Positions 1 through 8,502 of a DNA stretch of 64,000 nucleotides are shown here, piece by piece. Every line of letters starts with the position of its first letter. Positions within the stretch are counted from its first letter, which is position 1. Source of the DNA: Microbacterium sp. 70-16 (GTDB lineage Bacteria > Actinomycetota > Actinomycetes > Actinomycetales > Microbacteriaceae). The stretch covers positions 234,763 to 298,762 of the forward strand of contig NZ_MKTQ01000028.1 in NCBI RefSeq assembly GCF_001898315.1, read 5' to 3'. Made by a program: the position numbers and the translations under genes. The notes below the pieces were generated by a model. The model made no database searches. It saw nothing but the letters and a program-made list of their open reading frames with translations, and had not been told where the DNA came from.

Positions 1-227
1 TCGTCGAGCCACGAGAAGTCGAACTCGCCGGGACGCGGCTCGAGCAGCGCCCACGAGAAGATCCCGAGCGAGACGATGTTCACGCCCGCCTCGCGCATGA
101 GGCGCACGTCTTCGTGCCACACGTCGCGCGACCACTGTTCGGGGTTGTAGTCGGCGCCGTAGCGCATGCGCCCGGGGCCGAGCTCTCCGTCGTTTACCCA
201 GCGGTAGGTCTTCTCGTCTGCTGCCAT
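1..227 (-). CDS. Beta-galactosidase GH42, N-terminal part (runs off left edge)
   Basis: Reverse-strand reading from an ATG at 227 gives about 75 residues that leave the window open. They include YGADYNPEQW, the hallmark N-terminal beta-strand motif of family 42 glycoside hydrolases, then an EAGVNIVSLGIFSWALLEP segment typical of the same TIM-barrel family. GH42 enzymes cleave terminal beta-galactosides (or beta-linked arabinosides) in the cytoplasm. The catalytic acid/base and nucleophile lie outside the window. The gene is divergent from a TetR regulator across a 69-bp gap that holds a palindrome, so it is probably controlled by that regulator. The family is clear; the substrate is not. Confidence 0.85.
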   Translation of the reverse strand, partial: MAADEKTYRWVNDGELGPGRMRYGADYNPEQWSRDVWHEDVRLMREAGVNIVSLGIFSWALLEPRPGEFDFSWLD

Positions 228-247
228 GCGTCCATCGTAACCCAAAT

Positions 248-263
248 CCGTGCACATGCACGG
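248..263. promoter_or_regulatory. Palindromic operator between GH42 and TetR
   Basis: CCGTGCA-CA-TGCACGG is a perfect 7-bp inverted repeat around a 2-bp centre, placed between two divergent starts (227 and 297). Size and position suit a TetR-dimer operator controlling both genes. Binding by this TetR is inferred. Confidence 0.6.
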
Positions 264-296
264 TTTACCCATCACAGGCCGGTACGATCGGATGCC

Positions 297-902
297 ATGA
301 GCACAGCACCGGCCGCACGCCGCGGGCCGTATGCCAAGACCGCCGAGCGTCGCAGCGAGATCATCGCGTCGGCGACGGCGGTCTTCAGCGCGCACGGTTA
401 CCAGGGCGGATCGCTGCGCCAGATCGCGAAGCAGCTCGACCTCAGCCTGACGACCGTCATGCACCACTTCCCCACGAAGGTGTCACTGCTGGCGGCCGTG
501 CTCGAGCAAGAGGATGCCGCCGACCCCGACTTCGCCGAGCGCTCGCGCCGCGACGGGTTCGTCCCCTCGATCCTCGGAATCGTGCGCCGCAACCTCGGCC
601 GGCGCGAGCTCGTGCGCATGTTCTCGATCGTCTCGGCCGAGGCGACCTACCCCGGCCACGAAGCGCACGCGTGGCTGCAGCGGCGCTACGCGACCGTGAC
701 GGCCGACTACGCCGAGCTCATCGCGCACGACGTCGCGGCCGGCCGGCTTGCGCCCGCCGGCGGCACGGCCGACGCGGTCACGCTGGCGGGGCTCGTCGTC
801 ACCGGGTGGGAGGGCATCCAGATCCGCTGGCTCGCCGACGACACCGACCCCGTCGCCGCGATGGATGCCCTGCTGCACGCGCTGCTGCGCCCGCGCGGCT
901 GA
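297..902 (+). CDS. TetR/AcrR family transcriptional regulator
   Basis: The track ORF starts at 114, but that extension lies over the divergent gene. The ATG at 297 gives a 201-residue protein of normal TetR length, starting MSTAPAARRGPYAK. Residues about 18-65 form the HTH domain (EIIASATAVFSAHGYQGGSLRQ, then LSLTTVMHHFPTK with the recognition helix). The rest is an all-helical ligand/dimer domain. It most likely autorepresses and represses the divergent GH42 gene through the 248-263 palindrome. It could also act on the carboxylase genes 116 bp downstream, although a palindrome separates them. The ligand is unknown. Confidence 0.9.
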   Translation: MSTAPAARRGPYAKTAERRSEIIASATAVFSAHGYQGGSLRQIAKQLDLSLTTVMHHFPTKVSLLAAVLEQEDAADPDFAERSRRDGFVPSILGIVRRNLGRRELVRMFSIVSAEATYPGHEAHAWLQRRYATVTADYAELIAHDVAAGRLAPAGGTADAVTLAGLVVTGWEGIQIRWLADDTDPVAAMDALLHALLRPRG

Positions 903-917
903 CGCCCCGCCCGCGGT

Positions 918-972
918 CGAGGAGCGCAAACGGCTCTGTTTCGACCCGAAACGCGACCGTGTGCGCTCCTCG
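918..972. repeat. Long palindrome between TetR and carboxylase genes
   Basis: Outer arms CGAGGAGCGCAAACGG and CCGTGTGCGCTCCTCG pair over 16 bp with one mismatch. Inside them GTTTCG-ACC-CGAAAC forms a second stem. It directly follows the TetR stop and lacks a T-run, so it is a terminator-like hairpin without the canonical tail. It resembles the other nested palindromes in this window in architecture but not in arm sequence. Confidence 0.6.
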
Positions 973-1018
973 AATGGGAACCCTCGACAACTCAGTTAAT
1001 GAACGCTAACCTGACGGC

Positions 1019-2587
1019 ATGTATCCAACGACGGATGCCACCGACTACCGCGCACTCGTGGACGAGTTGCGCGCGCAGCGCGCTCGCGCCGCGCGGGGCG
1101 GCCCCGAGGCATCCCGTCGCCGGCACCTCGAACGCGGCAAGCTGCTCGCCCGCGACCGCGTCGATGCCCTCCTCGACCGCGGATCGCCGTTCCTCGAGCT
1201 CGCGCCGCTGGCCGGGTGCGACCTCGGCGACGAGTGGCCGTCGGCGGGAGTGGTCGCGGGGATCGGACTCGTGCACGGCCGTCACGTCATGGTCGTCGCC
1301 AACGACGCGACCGTCAAGGGCGGCACCTACCACCCGCTGACGGTCAAGAAGCACCTGCGCGCGCAGGAGGTCGCCGCCGAGAACCGCCTGCCGTGCATCT
1401 ACCTCGTCGATTCGGGCGGCGCGTTCCTGCCGATGCAAGACGAGGTCTTTCCCGACAAAGAGCACTTCGGCCGCATCTTCTACAACCAGGCCCGGCTCTC
1501 ACGCGAGGGCATCCCGCAGATCGCGGCCGTGATGGGGTCGTCGACCGCGGGCGGCGCGTACGTGCCGGCAATGAGCGACGAGACCGTGATCGTCCGGCGG
1601 CAGGGCACGGTCTTCCTCGGCGGGCCGCCCCTCGTGAGGGCCGCGACGGGCGAGATCGTCAGCGCCGAAGAGCTCGGCGGCGGCGACACGCACGCCCGCA
1701 TCTCCGGAGTCGTCGACCACCTCGCCGACGACGACGCGCACGCCCTGCGCATCGTGCGCGACATCGTCGCGACCCTGCCCGCCGCGGCGCCGCTCGCCGG
1801 CCCGCCCACGCCGGCAGCAGAGCCCGAGGCATCCGCCGATTCGCTCTGCGACCTCGTTCCGGTCGAGCTGACGACCCCCTACGACGCCCGCGAGATCATC
1901 ACGCGGCTCGTCGACGGCAGCCGCTTCGACGAGTTCAAGCGCGAGTACGGCGAGACGCTCGTGACGGGGTTCGCGCGCATCCACGGGCACCGCGTCGGTA
2001 TCCTCGCGAACAACGGCGTGCTGTTCAGCGAGTCGGCCCTCAAAGGCGCGCACTTCATCGAGCTGTGCGACCAACGGGGCATCCCGCTGCTGTTCCTGCA
2101 GAACATCACGGGGTTCATGGTCGGCCGCGAGTACGAGCACGGCGGCATCGCGAAGCACGGCGCGAAGATGGTGAACGCCGTCGCGTGCGCGCGGGTACCC
2201 AAGCTCACCGTCGTCGTGGGCGGCTCGTTCGGCGCCGGCACGTACTCGATGTGCGGCCGTGCGTACTCGCCGCGATTCCTGTGGCTGTGGCCGGGCGCAC
2301 GCGTGTCGGTCATGGGCGGGCCGCAGGCGGCATCGGTGCTTTCGACGGTGCGCAGCGAGCAGCTGGATGCCGCGGGCACGCCCTGGACCCCCGAAGAGCG
2401 CGCCGCATTCGAGCAGCCGATCCGCGAGCAATACGAGCGCCAGGGCAGCCCCTACTACTCGACGTCACGCCTGTGGGACGACGGCATCATCGCCCCCGAT
2501 GAGACCCGCGACGTCCTCGGCCTCGCGCTCGATGTCGTGATGCGCGCGCCGATGGAGCCGGTCGGCTACGGCGTCTTCCGGATGTGA
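1019..2587 (+). CDS. mccB: Acyl-CoA carboxylase beta subunit, methylcrotonyl-CoA type
   Basis: This 522-residue carboxyltransferase transfers CO2 from carboxybiotin to an acyl-CoA. The C-terminal half carries [15 protein letters not shown] and [18 protein letters not shown], a close match to the methylcrotonyl-CoA carboxylase beta signature, with SVMGG for acyl-CoA and biotin binding. The N-terminal half has the paired crotonase-fold domain ([15 protein letters not shown], then [17 protein letters not shown]). Its stop overlaps the start of the biotin carboxylase gene, so the two subunits are made together. The predicted role is leucine degradation (3-methylcrotonyl-CoA to 3-methylglutaconyl-CoA). 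The usual HMG-CoA lyase and isovaleryl-CoA dehydrogenase are not adjacent, and a geranyl- or propionyl-type specificity is less likely but not excluded. Confidence 0.9.
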   Translation: MYPTTDATDYRALVDELRAQRARAARGGPEASRRRHLERGKLLARDRVDALLDRGSPFLELAPLAGCDLGDEWPSAGVVAGIGLVHGRHVMVVANDATVKGGTYHPLTVKKHLRAQEVAAENRLPCIYLVDSGGAFLPMQDEVFPDKEHFGRIFYNQARLSREGIPQIAAVMGSSTAGGAYVPAMSDETVIVRRQGTVFLGGPPLVRAATGEIVSAEELGGGDTHARISGVVDHLADDDAHALRIVRDIVATLPAAAPLAGPPTPAAEPEASADSLCDLVPVELTTPYDAREIITRLVDGSRFDEFKREYGETLVTGFARIHGHRVGILANNGVLFSESALKGAHFIELCDQRGIPLLFLQNITGFMVGREYEHGGIAKHGAKMVNAVACARVPKLTVVVGGSFGAGTYSMCGRAYSPRFLWLWPGARVSVMGGPQAASVLSTVRSEQLDAAGTPWTPEERAAFEQPIREQYERQGSPYYSTSRLWDDGIIAPDETRDVLGLALDVVMRAPMEPVGYGVFRM

Positions 2588-4815
2588 CCATGACCGCTTC
2601 ACGCCCCTTCGACACCAACCTCTTCGACACCGCTCTGTTCGACACCGTGCTCATCGCGAACCGCGGCGAGATCGCGGTGCGCATCATCCACACGCTGCGT
2701 CGCCTCGGCATCCGCTCGATCGCCGTGTACAGCGAGGCGGATGCCGGTGCCCTGCACGTCCGCGAAGCCGACGAGGCCGTGCGGCTCGGCCCGGCTGCGG
2801 CGGCGGAGAGCTACCTGTCGATCGACCGCGTGATCGACGCCGCGCGACGCACGGGCGCGCAGGCGATCCACCCGGGGTTCGGGTTCCTCGCCGAGAACGC
2901 CGCGTTCGCGCGCGCGTGCGCCGCGGCGGGCATCGTCTTCATCGGGCCGACGCCAGAGTCGATCGAGGCGATGGGCGACAAGATCTCGGCGCGTGCCGCC
3001 GTCGAAGCGCGCGGCGTCGCGACCGTGCCCGGGCTCGCGCGGGCGGACCTGACCGACGCCGACCTCATCGCGGGAGCGTCCGCCGTCGGCTTCCCCGTGC
3101 TGATCAAGCCGTCGGCCGGGGGCGGCGGCAAGGGCATGCACGTCGTGACGGATGCCACGGAACTGCCCGCCGCGCTCGCTGCCGCGCGGCGCGAGGCCGC
3201 GGCATCCTTCGGCGACGACACGCTCTTTCTGGAGCGCTACGTGGCCTCACCCCGGCACATCGAGGTGCAGATCGTCGCCGACGCGCACGGCAACGTCATC
3301 CACCTGGGCGAACGCGAGTGCTCGCTGCAGCGCCGACACCAGAAGGTCATCGAGGAGGCGCCGTCGCCGCTGCTCGAAGGGCTCGAGAACGGTGCGGTGC
3401 TGCGGGCGCAGCTCGGCGCGGCGGCGTGCGAGACCGCGCGTAGCGTCGACTATGTCGGAGCTGGCACGGTCGAGTTCATCGTCTCGGCGGATGCCCCCGA
3501 CGAGTTCTTCTTCATGGAGATGAACACCCGTCTGCAGGTCGAACACCCCGTGACCGAGCAGGTGACTGGCCTCGACCTCGTCGAGTTGCAGGTGCGCATC
3601 GCCGCCGGCGAGACCCTGCCGGTGAGCCAGGACGACATCGTGCTGACGGGGCACAGCATCGAGGCACGCGTGTACGGGGAAGACCCGCAGGCGGGATTCC
3701 TGCCGACGGGCGGGCGGGTGCTGCGGGTCGTGCACCCGGGGCCCGCTGTGGGTTCGGGGGTGGCGGTCGCGCGCCCGGGGCTCCCCGTGGGTTCGGGCGT
3801 GCGGGTCGACACCGCGCTCGCCGATGGCCTCGACGTGTCCACCGACTACGACCCGATGCTTGCGAAGATCATCGCGACCGGCACCGACCGCGCCGAGGCG
3901 CTACGACGTCTCACCACCGCGCTGAGCTCGACCGCGGTGCTGGGGTTCGAGACGAACCTCGAGTTCCTGCGGCTGCTGCTGCAGACGCCCGAAGTGGTGG
4001 CGGGCGACCTCGACACGGGACTGATCGCGCGGGTTTTCGACGCCCTGCCGTTCGCCGAGCCGGATGCCCGGCGCTTCGCCGAGGCGGCCCTCGTGTGGGA
4101 TGCCGTGGGTTCGGGCGCTCCGCGGGGTGGCGGCGCGACTGGTGTGGGCGGCACGGGTGGCGCGGCTGGGCCGTGGCTGCGGGGCGACGGCTGGCGGCTC
4201 GGGCCCGCGGCGGCGCGGCGATGGCGGTTGGAGGCGGGCGGGCGGGAGCGCGTGGTGGCGGTGCGGGGGGCGGCTCATCCGTCCGGAAGTGCGGCTTCGG
4301 GGCATCCCACCCCGCCGAACGGGACGGATGAAGCCCGCGTGCAAGTCGACGACGGCCCCGAGTGGCGGGCATCCGTCACCATCGCCGGCGACGGCCACAC
4401 GCTGGTGACGATCGCCGGGGTCACGCGCCCCGTCGTGTGGGCCGCCGATCCCGATGGGCCGGGCGGCGGCGGGCCGGGCCCCGACGGCTCGGGCGGCCTG
4501 TGGCTCGCCGCCGGCGGCGCGACCTTCCGGTTCACCGAGCGGGTTGCGGGCCGCGCGTCGGCGGCGGATGCCGAGGGGTCACCCCAGGTGGTGTCGCCCC
4601 TTCCCGGGACCGTCGTACTGGTGCCGGCATCCGACGGAGGTGCCGTGGCGGTCGGCGACCCGCTCGTCGTCGTCGAGGCGATGAAGATGGAGCACGTCCT
4701 GCGCGCCGCTGTCGCCGGCACCGTGCGGATCGCCGTCTCCCCCGGCGATCGCGTCACCCGCGGCGCCGTCGTCGCGACGGTCGAACCGCTCCCCACCGCC
4801 GCCCCGCCGCAATAA
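2584..4815 (+). CDS. mccA: Biotin carboxylase/BCCP subunit of acyl-CoA carboxylase
   Basis: This 743-residue alpha subunit has a biotin carboxylase domain from about residue 20 ([13 protein letters not shown]), an ATP-grasp with [11 protein letters not shown] and the [14 protein letters not shown] motif, a Gly/Pro-rich variable linker, and a C-terminal biotinyl domain with EAMKMEHVL, whose Lys carries biotin. It carboxylates biotin using ATP and bicarbonate and partners the carboxyltransferase just upstream. The start is either the GTG at 2584, in a GTGA overlap with the mccB stop, or the ATG at 2590; both imply translational coupling. The TAA stop lies inside the left arm of a long palindrome, so the last residues (PPQ) are encoded by that element. 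Confidence 0.9.
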   Translation: MTMTASRPFDTNLFDTALFDTVLIANRGEIAVRIIHTLRRLGIRSIAVYSEADAGALHVREADEAVRLGPAAAAESYLSIDRVIDAARRTGAQAIHPGFGFLAENAAFARACAAAGIVFIGPTPESIEAMGDKISARAAVEARGVATVPGLARADLTDADLIAGASAVGFPVLIKPSAGGGGKGMHVVTDATELPAALAAARREAAASFGDDTLFLERYVASPRHIEVQIVADAHGNVIHLGERECSLQRRHQKVIEEAPSPLLEGLENGAVLRAQLGAAACETARSVDYVGAGTVEFIVSADAPDEFFFMEMNTRLQVEHPVTEQVTGLDLVELQVRIAAGETLPVSQDDIVLTGHSIEARVYGEDPQAGFLPTGGRVLRVVHPGPAVGSGVAVARPGLPVGSGVRVDTALADGLDVSTDYDPMLAKIIATGTDRAEALRRLTTALSSTAVLGFETNLEFLRLLLQTPEVVAGDLDTGLIARVFDALPFAEPDARRFAEAALVWDAVGSGAPRGGGATGVGGTGGAAGPWLRGDGWRLGPAAARRWRLEAGGRERVVAVRGAAHPSGSAASGHPTPPNGTDEARVQVDDGPEWRASVTIAGDGHTLVTIAGVTRPVVWAADPDGPGGGGPGPDGSGGLWLAAGGATFRFTERVAGRASAADAEGSPQVVSPLPGTVVLVPASDGGAVAVGDPLVVVEAMKMEHVLRAAVAGTVRIAVSPGDRVTRGAVVATVEPLPTAAPPQ

Positions 4816-4894
4816 CTCAGGAGTTGCGCCCCGGAAACGGCCCACGACCGCCCGAATGGGGCTCGATGCGGGCTCCGTTCCTGAGTTATTGCGG
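4807..4894. repeat. Long palindrome, AATAACTCAGGA family, copy 1
   Basis: Arms CCGCAATAACTCAGGA and TCCTGAGTTATTGCGG are perfect 16-bp inverted repeats enclosing a GC-rich interior. It lies between the convergent mccA and vapC genes and contains the mccA stop codon. The same arms recur at 5616 and 48393. Confidence 0.85.
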
Positions 4895-4938
4895 GTGGGC
4901 GGTGCATGCCGGCCCCCGCCCGCGGGCGCGAGCGGCGC

Positions 4939-5313
4939 TCAGTACGGAGCGACAAGCCCCGGGATCATCGGGAAGTGCTTCACGTTGCGGGTCAGCAACG
5001 GCACGCCGAGCCCGAGCGCCGTTGCCGCGATGGCCAGGTCGGCGCTGTCGATGCCGCGATGCGACGGCAGCCACTCGCGCCCGAGCGCTCCCGCGCGCTC
5101 TGCAACGCCCTCATCAACGGGATGCCACGTGAGCAGCCGCAAGAGTGTGCGCGTCGGCGCTTCCTCCCTCGGGCGCATTCCGGCGAGGACTTCCATCCGA
5201 GTGATCTCGCTCGCGTGCAGCGGCCCGCGCCGATGCGAGGCCTGCAGCACGGCGACCGCGGCATCCTGCCCCCGCAGCACGTCGATGAGGATCGACGTGT
5301 CGACGAGGGTCAT
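4939..5313 (-). CDS. vapC: PIN-domain toxin, VapC family
   Basis: A 124-residue ribonuclease-type PIN domain. It has the first acidic residue in MTLVDTSILIDVL, a Glu in ITRMEVLAG and the later Asp in GIDSADLAIAATA, and ends with a LLTRNVKHFPMIPGL segment typical of VapC. The track ORF begins further upstream. The ATG at 5313 is preferred because it overlaps the antitoxin stop as ATGA and starts the PIN fold directly. VapC toxins cut RNA, often tRNA, and are held inactive by VapB. The module stands alone between two palindromes and the metabolic genes around it look unrelated. Confidence 0.88.
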   Translation of the reverse strand: MTLVDTSILIDVLRGQDAAVAVLQASHRRGPLHASEITRMEVLAGMRPREEAPTRTLLRLLTWHPVDEGVAERAGALGREWLPSHRGIDSADLAIAATALGLGVPLLTRNVKHFPMIPGLVAPY

Positions 5314-5552
5314 GAGCCGAGTCGCGCGCCGGAGCGCACGCGCTCGACGTACGAGCGCCCGCCCTCGTCGCGGCCGCTCCACGCTCCTGCGACGGCAGCG
5401 ATCGTGGCTTGCCCCTCCGGCGCGCTCGCGCCACCGTAGACACTCACCACTGCGTTGCGGATGAGCGCCGACATCGACAGCCCCGTGCGCGCGGCCGCCG
5501 CATCGAGCAGCCGACGCTCCTCGTCGCCGAGCGAGATCTGCGTGCGCATCAT
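5310..5552 (-). CDS. vapB: Ribbon-helix-helix antitoxin, VapB family
   Basis: An 80-residue protein starting MMRTQISLGDEERRLLDAAA, a ribbon-helix-helix DNA-binding N-terminus, followed by a Gly/Ala-rich tail likely to bind the toxin. Two adjacent ATGs (5552 and 5549) are possible starts. No clear ribosome-binding site is visible and the start overlaps the operator, so a leaderless or very short-leader transcript is possible. It overlaps vapC by four bases. The expected role is to neutralise VapC and autorepress through the palindrome at 5551-5570. Confidence 0.85.
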   Translation of the reverse strand: MMRTQISLGDEERRLLDAAAARTGLSMSALIRNAVVSVYGGASAPEGQATIAAVAGAWSGRDEGGRSYVERVRSGARLGS

Positions 5553-5570
5553 GATGTAAGGCTACATCAT
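5551..5570. promoter_or_regulatory. VapB autoregulatory operator
   Basis: ATGATGTA-AGGC-TACATCAT is a perfect 8-bp inverted repeat lying across the vapB start codon, which is the expected position for RHH-antitoxin autorepression. Confidence 0.65.
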
Positions 5571-5615
5571 AAACCCATCGTGGGCCACCGGCAGTCCGGC
5601 GCCAGCACCGCCCCG

Positions 5616-5703
5616 CCGCAATAACTCAGGACTCGCGCCCCTGAAACGGCCCGCGACCGCCCAAATGGGGCTCACCGCGGGGTCCGTTCCTGGATTATTG
5701 CGG
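5616..5703. repeat. Long palindrome, AATAACTCAGGA family, copy 2
   Basis: It starts CCGCAATAACTCAGGA and ends with an imperfect complement (TTCCTGGATTATTGCGG). It is the same length (88 bp) and orientation as the copy at 4807. The interior is also similar (GAAACGGCCC, CGACCGCCC, AATGGGGCTC), as are the bases just outside the left arm. It follows the end of the alcohol dehydrogenase gene and lies upstream of vapB. Confidence 0.85.
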
Positions 5704-5774
5704 TGGGCGGCACGAGCCGAGCGCACCGCGAGCAGCGCGGCGCGCGGCGGCCGCGGCGCGCCCGCGCGCCTGCC

Positions 5775-6815
5775 TCAGGGCCGCACGAGGGTCTTGATCG
5801 CGCGGCGCTCGTCCATGGCGGCGTACGCCTCGGCGATCTCGCTCAGGGGCAGCTCGAGGTCGAAGACGAGACCCGGGTTGATCTTGCGCTGCCACACGAG
5901 ATCCATCAGGTGCGGGAGGTACGCGCGGCAGTTGGCGGGCCCGCCCTTGAGCCCGACGTTGCGCCAGAACAGCTGGTCGACGGGCAGGTCACCGTGCGGC
6001 ACGCCGACGATGCCGATGTTGCCGCCGTCGCGCACGCTGCCGACGGACTGCAGTCGCGCGCTCTCGGTGCCGACGCACTCCAGCACGCAGTCCGCGCCGA
6101 TGCCGTCGGTCACCTCGCGGATGCGCTCGCTGCCGGCCTCGTCGCGCTCTTCGACGATGTGTGTCGCACCGAACTCGCGGGCCACGCGCTGGCGCGCCTC
6201 GTGCCGGCTCATCGCGATGATGGTCGTGGCGCCCAGCTCACGCGCGGCGAGGATGGCACACAGGCCCACGGCGCCGTCGCCGACGACCGCGACCGACGAG
6301 CCCGGGCCGACGCCCGCGCTGACTGCCGCGTGCCAGCCCGTGCACATGACGTCCGAGAGGGCGAGCAGGCTCGGGATGAGGTCAGCGGGCGGCGCCGCCG
6401 GCGTCGCGACGAGCGTGCCGTCGGCCATCGGGATGCGCACGACGTCGGCCTGCGCACCGTCGTAGTGCGACCCGTGCCGGCAGTTGGCGGTCGCGCCCTT
6501 GAGGCACAGCGGACACGTGCCGTCGGACGGGTTGAAGCCGCCCACGACGAAGTCGCCGACCTTGATCGTCGTGACGGCAGACCCGACCTCGGTCACGACG
6601 CCGCACAGCTCATGCCCGATCGGCGTCGGCCCGTCGACCTTCGAGATGCCGCGGTAACGCCACAGGTCTGACCCGCACACGCACGCGGCGGTGACCTCGA
6701 GGATCGCATCGGTCGGCTCGAGCAGCACGGGGCGCGGGCGCTGCTCATAGCGGACGTCGCCCGGCGCGTGGATGACGGCGCCGAACATCGTGCGGGTTTC
6801 AGTGACAGTGGTCAT
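5775..6815 (-). CDS. Zinc-dependent alcohol dehydrogenase family protein
   Basis: This 346-residue medium-chain dehydrogenase has the catalytic zinc ligands in ACVCGSDLW and GHELCG, the structural-zinc cysteines in CPLCLKGATANCRHG, and a Rossmann nucleotide site in VVGDGAVGLCAI. The track ORF is longer, but the ATG at 6815 has a good AAAGGA site and starts in the canonical place. NAD(P)-linked oxidation of an alcohol or reduction of an aldehyde is expected; the substrate is unknown. It follows the MFS gene by about 90 bp of purine-rich repeat and is probably co-transcribed with it. Confidence 0.85.
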   Translation of the reverse strand: MTTVTETRTMFGAVIHAPGDVRYEQRPRPVLLEPTDAILEVTAACVCGSDLWRYRGISKVDGPTPIGHELCGVVTEVGSAVTTIKVGDFVVGGFNPSDGTCPLCLKGATANCRHGSHYDGAQADVVRIPMADGTLVATPAAPPADLIPSLLALSDVMCTGWHAAVSAGVGPGSSVAVVGDGAVGLCAILAARELGATTIIAMSRHEARQRVAREFGATHIVEERDEAGSERIREVTDGIGADCVLECVGTESARLQSVGSVRDGGNIGIVGVPHGDLPVDQLFWRNVGLKGGPANCRAYLPHLMDLVWQRKINPGLVFDLELPLSEIAEAYAAMDERRAIKTLVRP

Positions 6816-6829
6816 GACAGTCCTTTCGA

Positions 6830-6897
6830 GGGAGCGAACCGAGGAGAGCGAACGGAGAAGAGCGGACGGAGGGAGCGAACCGAGGAAGCGAACGGAA
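6830..6897. repeat. Purine-rich degenerate repeat between MFS and ADH
   Basis: GGGAGCGAACCGAGGA occurs twice, 41 bp apart, with related GAGAGCGAACGGAG units between, filling the whole gap between two co-directional genes. No coding function is apparent; it could act as a spacer or attenuator. Confidence 0.6.
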
Positions 6898-6906
6898 AAC
6901 GACAGG

Positions 6907-8319
6907 TCAGCGACGGCGCGTCGCCGGGACGATCGTGAACAGGATGACAGCGGTCGCGATCGCAAGGAAGGCGCTCGCGCCGAGCAGCGCCGTCGAGACC
7001 TCGGCCGTGACGGCGGCGGCTCCGGCGGTCGCCGACGACGCTGCGGCCGTTCCGATTGCGACGAGGATGCCCAGGCCCAGCGACGACCCGATCTGGTGGA
7101 AGGTGTTGAGCACTCCCGAGGCGGCGCCGGCGTCGGAGGCATCCGCCCCGGCGATGCCGAAGGACGTGAGCGGCGCGAGCGCGAGGCCTTGCCCTGCACC
7201 GATCAGCACCATCGGCAGCGCGACTGAGACGAGGTATGAGCTGTCGGCGGTGACGCGGCTGAGCCAGAAGATCCCGGCGAGGGTGACCACGACGCCGACG
7301 ACGAGGATGATCGTGCCGCCGAACCGGCGGACGAGACGCGGGATCGCAAGCGCGACGACGAAGTTGACGATCGTCATCGGCAGGAACGCGAGCCCCGCCT
7401 GCACCGGCGTGAACCCGAACACGAGCTGCAGGAACTGACTCGTGAAGTAGAAGAACCCGATCATCGACGCGAGGTACAGCAGGCGCGTGACGTAGGCGCC
7501 CGTGCGGACGGGGCTCGAGAACAGCTGCAGCGGCACGATGGGCTGCGCCGCGCGCGACTCGATGAACACGAACAGCGCGAGCGCGACGAGAGCGAACGCG
7601 GCCGAGAGGTAGGGGACGGGGCTGTCCCAGCCGAACTCGGCGCCGAACAGGATCGCGAACACGAGCGCACCGACACCGAGCATCGAGGCGACCGCACCGA
7701 GCACGTCGAAGCGGCCCGACTGCTTGCCACCGCCCGGCAGGAACCGCGGGGCAAGCAGCAGCATCGCGATGCCGATCGGCACGTTGATGAAGAATCCGGC
7801 GCGCCACGAGAAGAGGGATGCCGCGGCTCCGCCGACGACCATGCCCAGGCTCGCGCCGATGCCCGCCGCCGCGGAGTACCACGCGACCGCGCGATTGCGC
7901 TCCTCGCCCTCGAAGCTCGCGGTGATGAGCGCAAGCGACGACGGCGCGACGATCGCCGCGCCGATCCCCTGCAGGGCGCGGGCCGCGATGATGAGCCAGG
8001 ATGCCGGGGCGATCGCGATCAGCAGCGACGCGGTCGAGAAGATGATGAGCCCTGTGATGAACACGGGCTTGCGTCCGAGCAGGTCGCCGGCGCGGGCGCC
8101 GACCAGCAGCAGACCGCCGAAAACGAGCGTGTAGGCATCCTGCACCCATGCCAGCTCGGTCGCCGACATGCCGAACTCAGCCTGCAGACTCGGCAGCCCC
8201 GTGAAGATCACCGAGTTGTCCAGGATGATCATGAAGTAGCTGACGAGCACGATCGCGAGCATCGCGCCCTTGTGGAGCGCGCGCGAGGCGACGGTCTGGG
8301 TTCCGGTAGTCGTGGTCAC
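6907..8319 (-). CDS. MFS transporter, DHA2 (14-helix) family
   Basis: A 470-residue membrane protein with about 14 hydrophobic segments. It has DNSVIFTGLPSLQ in helix 1 (motif D1-like), a GDLLGRKPVF loop matching MFS motif A, and GIGAAIVAPSSLALI matching motif C of proton antiporters. Drug:H+ antiporters of this family export small hydrophobic compounds. The start is a GTG at 8319, because the nearby ATG is in another frame. It is the first gene of a probable operon with the alcohol dehydrogenase, suggesting export plus reduction of an aldehyde or xenobiotic (inference). Confidence 0.88.
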   Translation of the reverse strand: MTTTTGTQTVASRALHKGAMLAIVLVSYFMIILDNSVIFTGLPSLQAEFGMSATELAWVQDAYTLVFGGLLLVGARAGDLLGRKPVFITGLIIFSTASLLIAIAPASWLIIAARALQGIGAAIVAPSSLALITASFEGEERNRAVAWYSAAAGIGASLGMVVGGAAASLFSWRAGFFINVPIGIAMLLLAPRFLPGGGKQSGRFDVLGAVASMLGVGALVFAILFGAEFGWDSPVPYLSAAFALVALALFVFIESRAAQPIVPLQLFSSPVRTGAYVTRLLYLASMIGFFYFTSQFLQLVFGFTPVQAGLAFLPMTIVNFVVALAIPRLVRRFGGTIILVVGVVVTLAGIFWLSRVTADSSYLVSVALPMVLIGAGQGLALAPLTSFGIAGADASDAGAASGVLNTFHQIGSSLGLGILVAIGTAAASSATAGAAAVTAEVSTALLGASAFLAIATAVILFTIVPATRRR

Positions 8320-8419
8320 ACATCAAGTAGACGCGCGCCGTGGCATCCGCGGCAGTGTCGCCCGTGCCCGGTACTGGCGGAACCCCCTTCGCCGCCGCGG
8401 CCGCCGCGCGCGCCTACGC

Positions 8420-8502
8420 CTACGCCTCGCGAGTACCCTTCGATACACCGCGCTGCGCGCGGCACTCAGGGACCGACGGCTGCGAGGCTACGCCTCGCGA
8501 GT
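8420..8502. repeat. TACGCCTCGCGAGT direct repeat and hairpin
   Basis: TACGCCTCGCGAGT occurs at about 8420 and again at 8489. Between the copies lies TTCGATACACCGCGC / GCACTCAGGGACCGA, which resembles dispersed repeats I know from Microbacterium intergenic regions (from memory). The second copy forms GCGAGGC-TAC-GCCTCGC (8482-8498), which contains the stop codon of the transglutaminase gene. Confidence 0.55.

Noticed and set aside
1216-2502. Long plus-strand ORF of 428 aa inside mccB
   Set aside because: Arg-rich shadow frame of a clearly conserved carboxyltransferase; typical of high-GC DNA.
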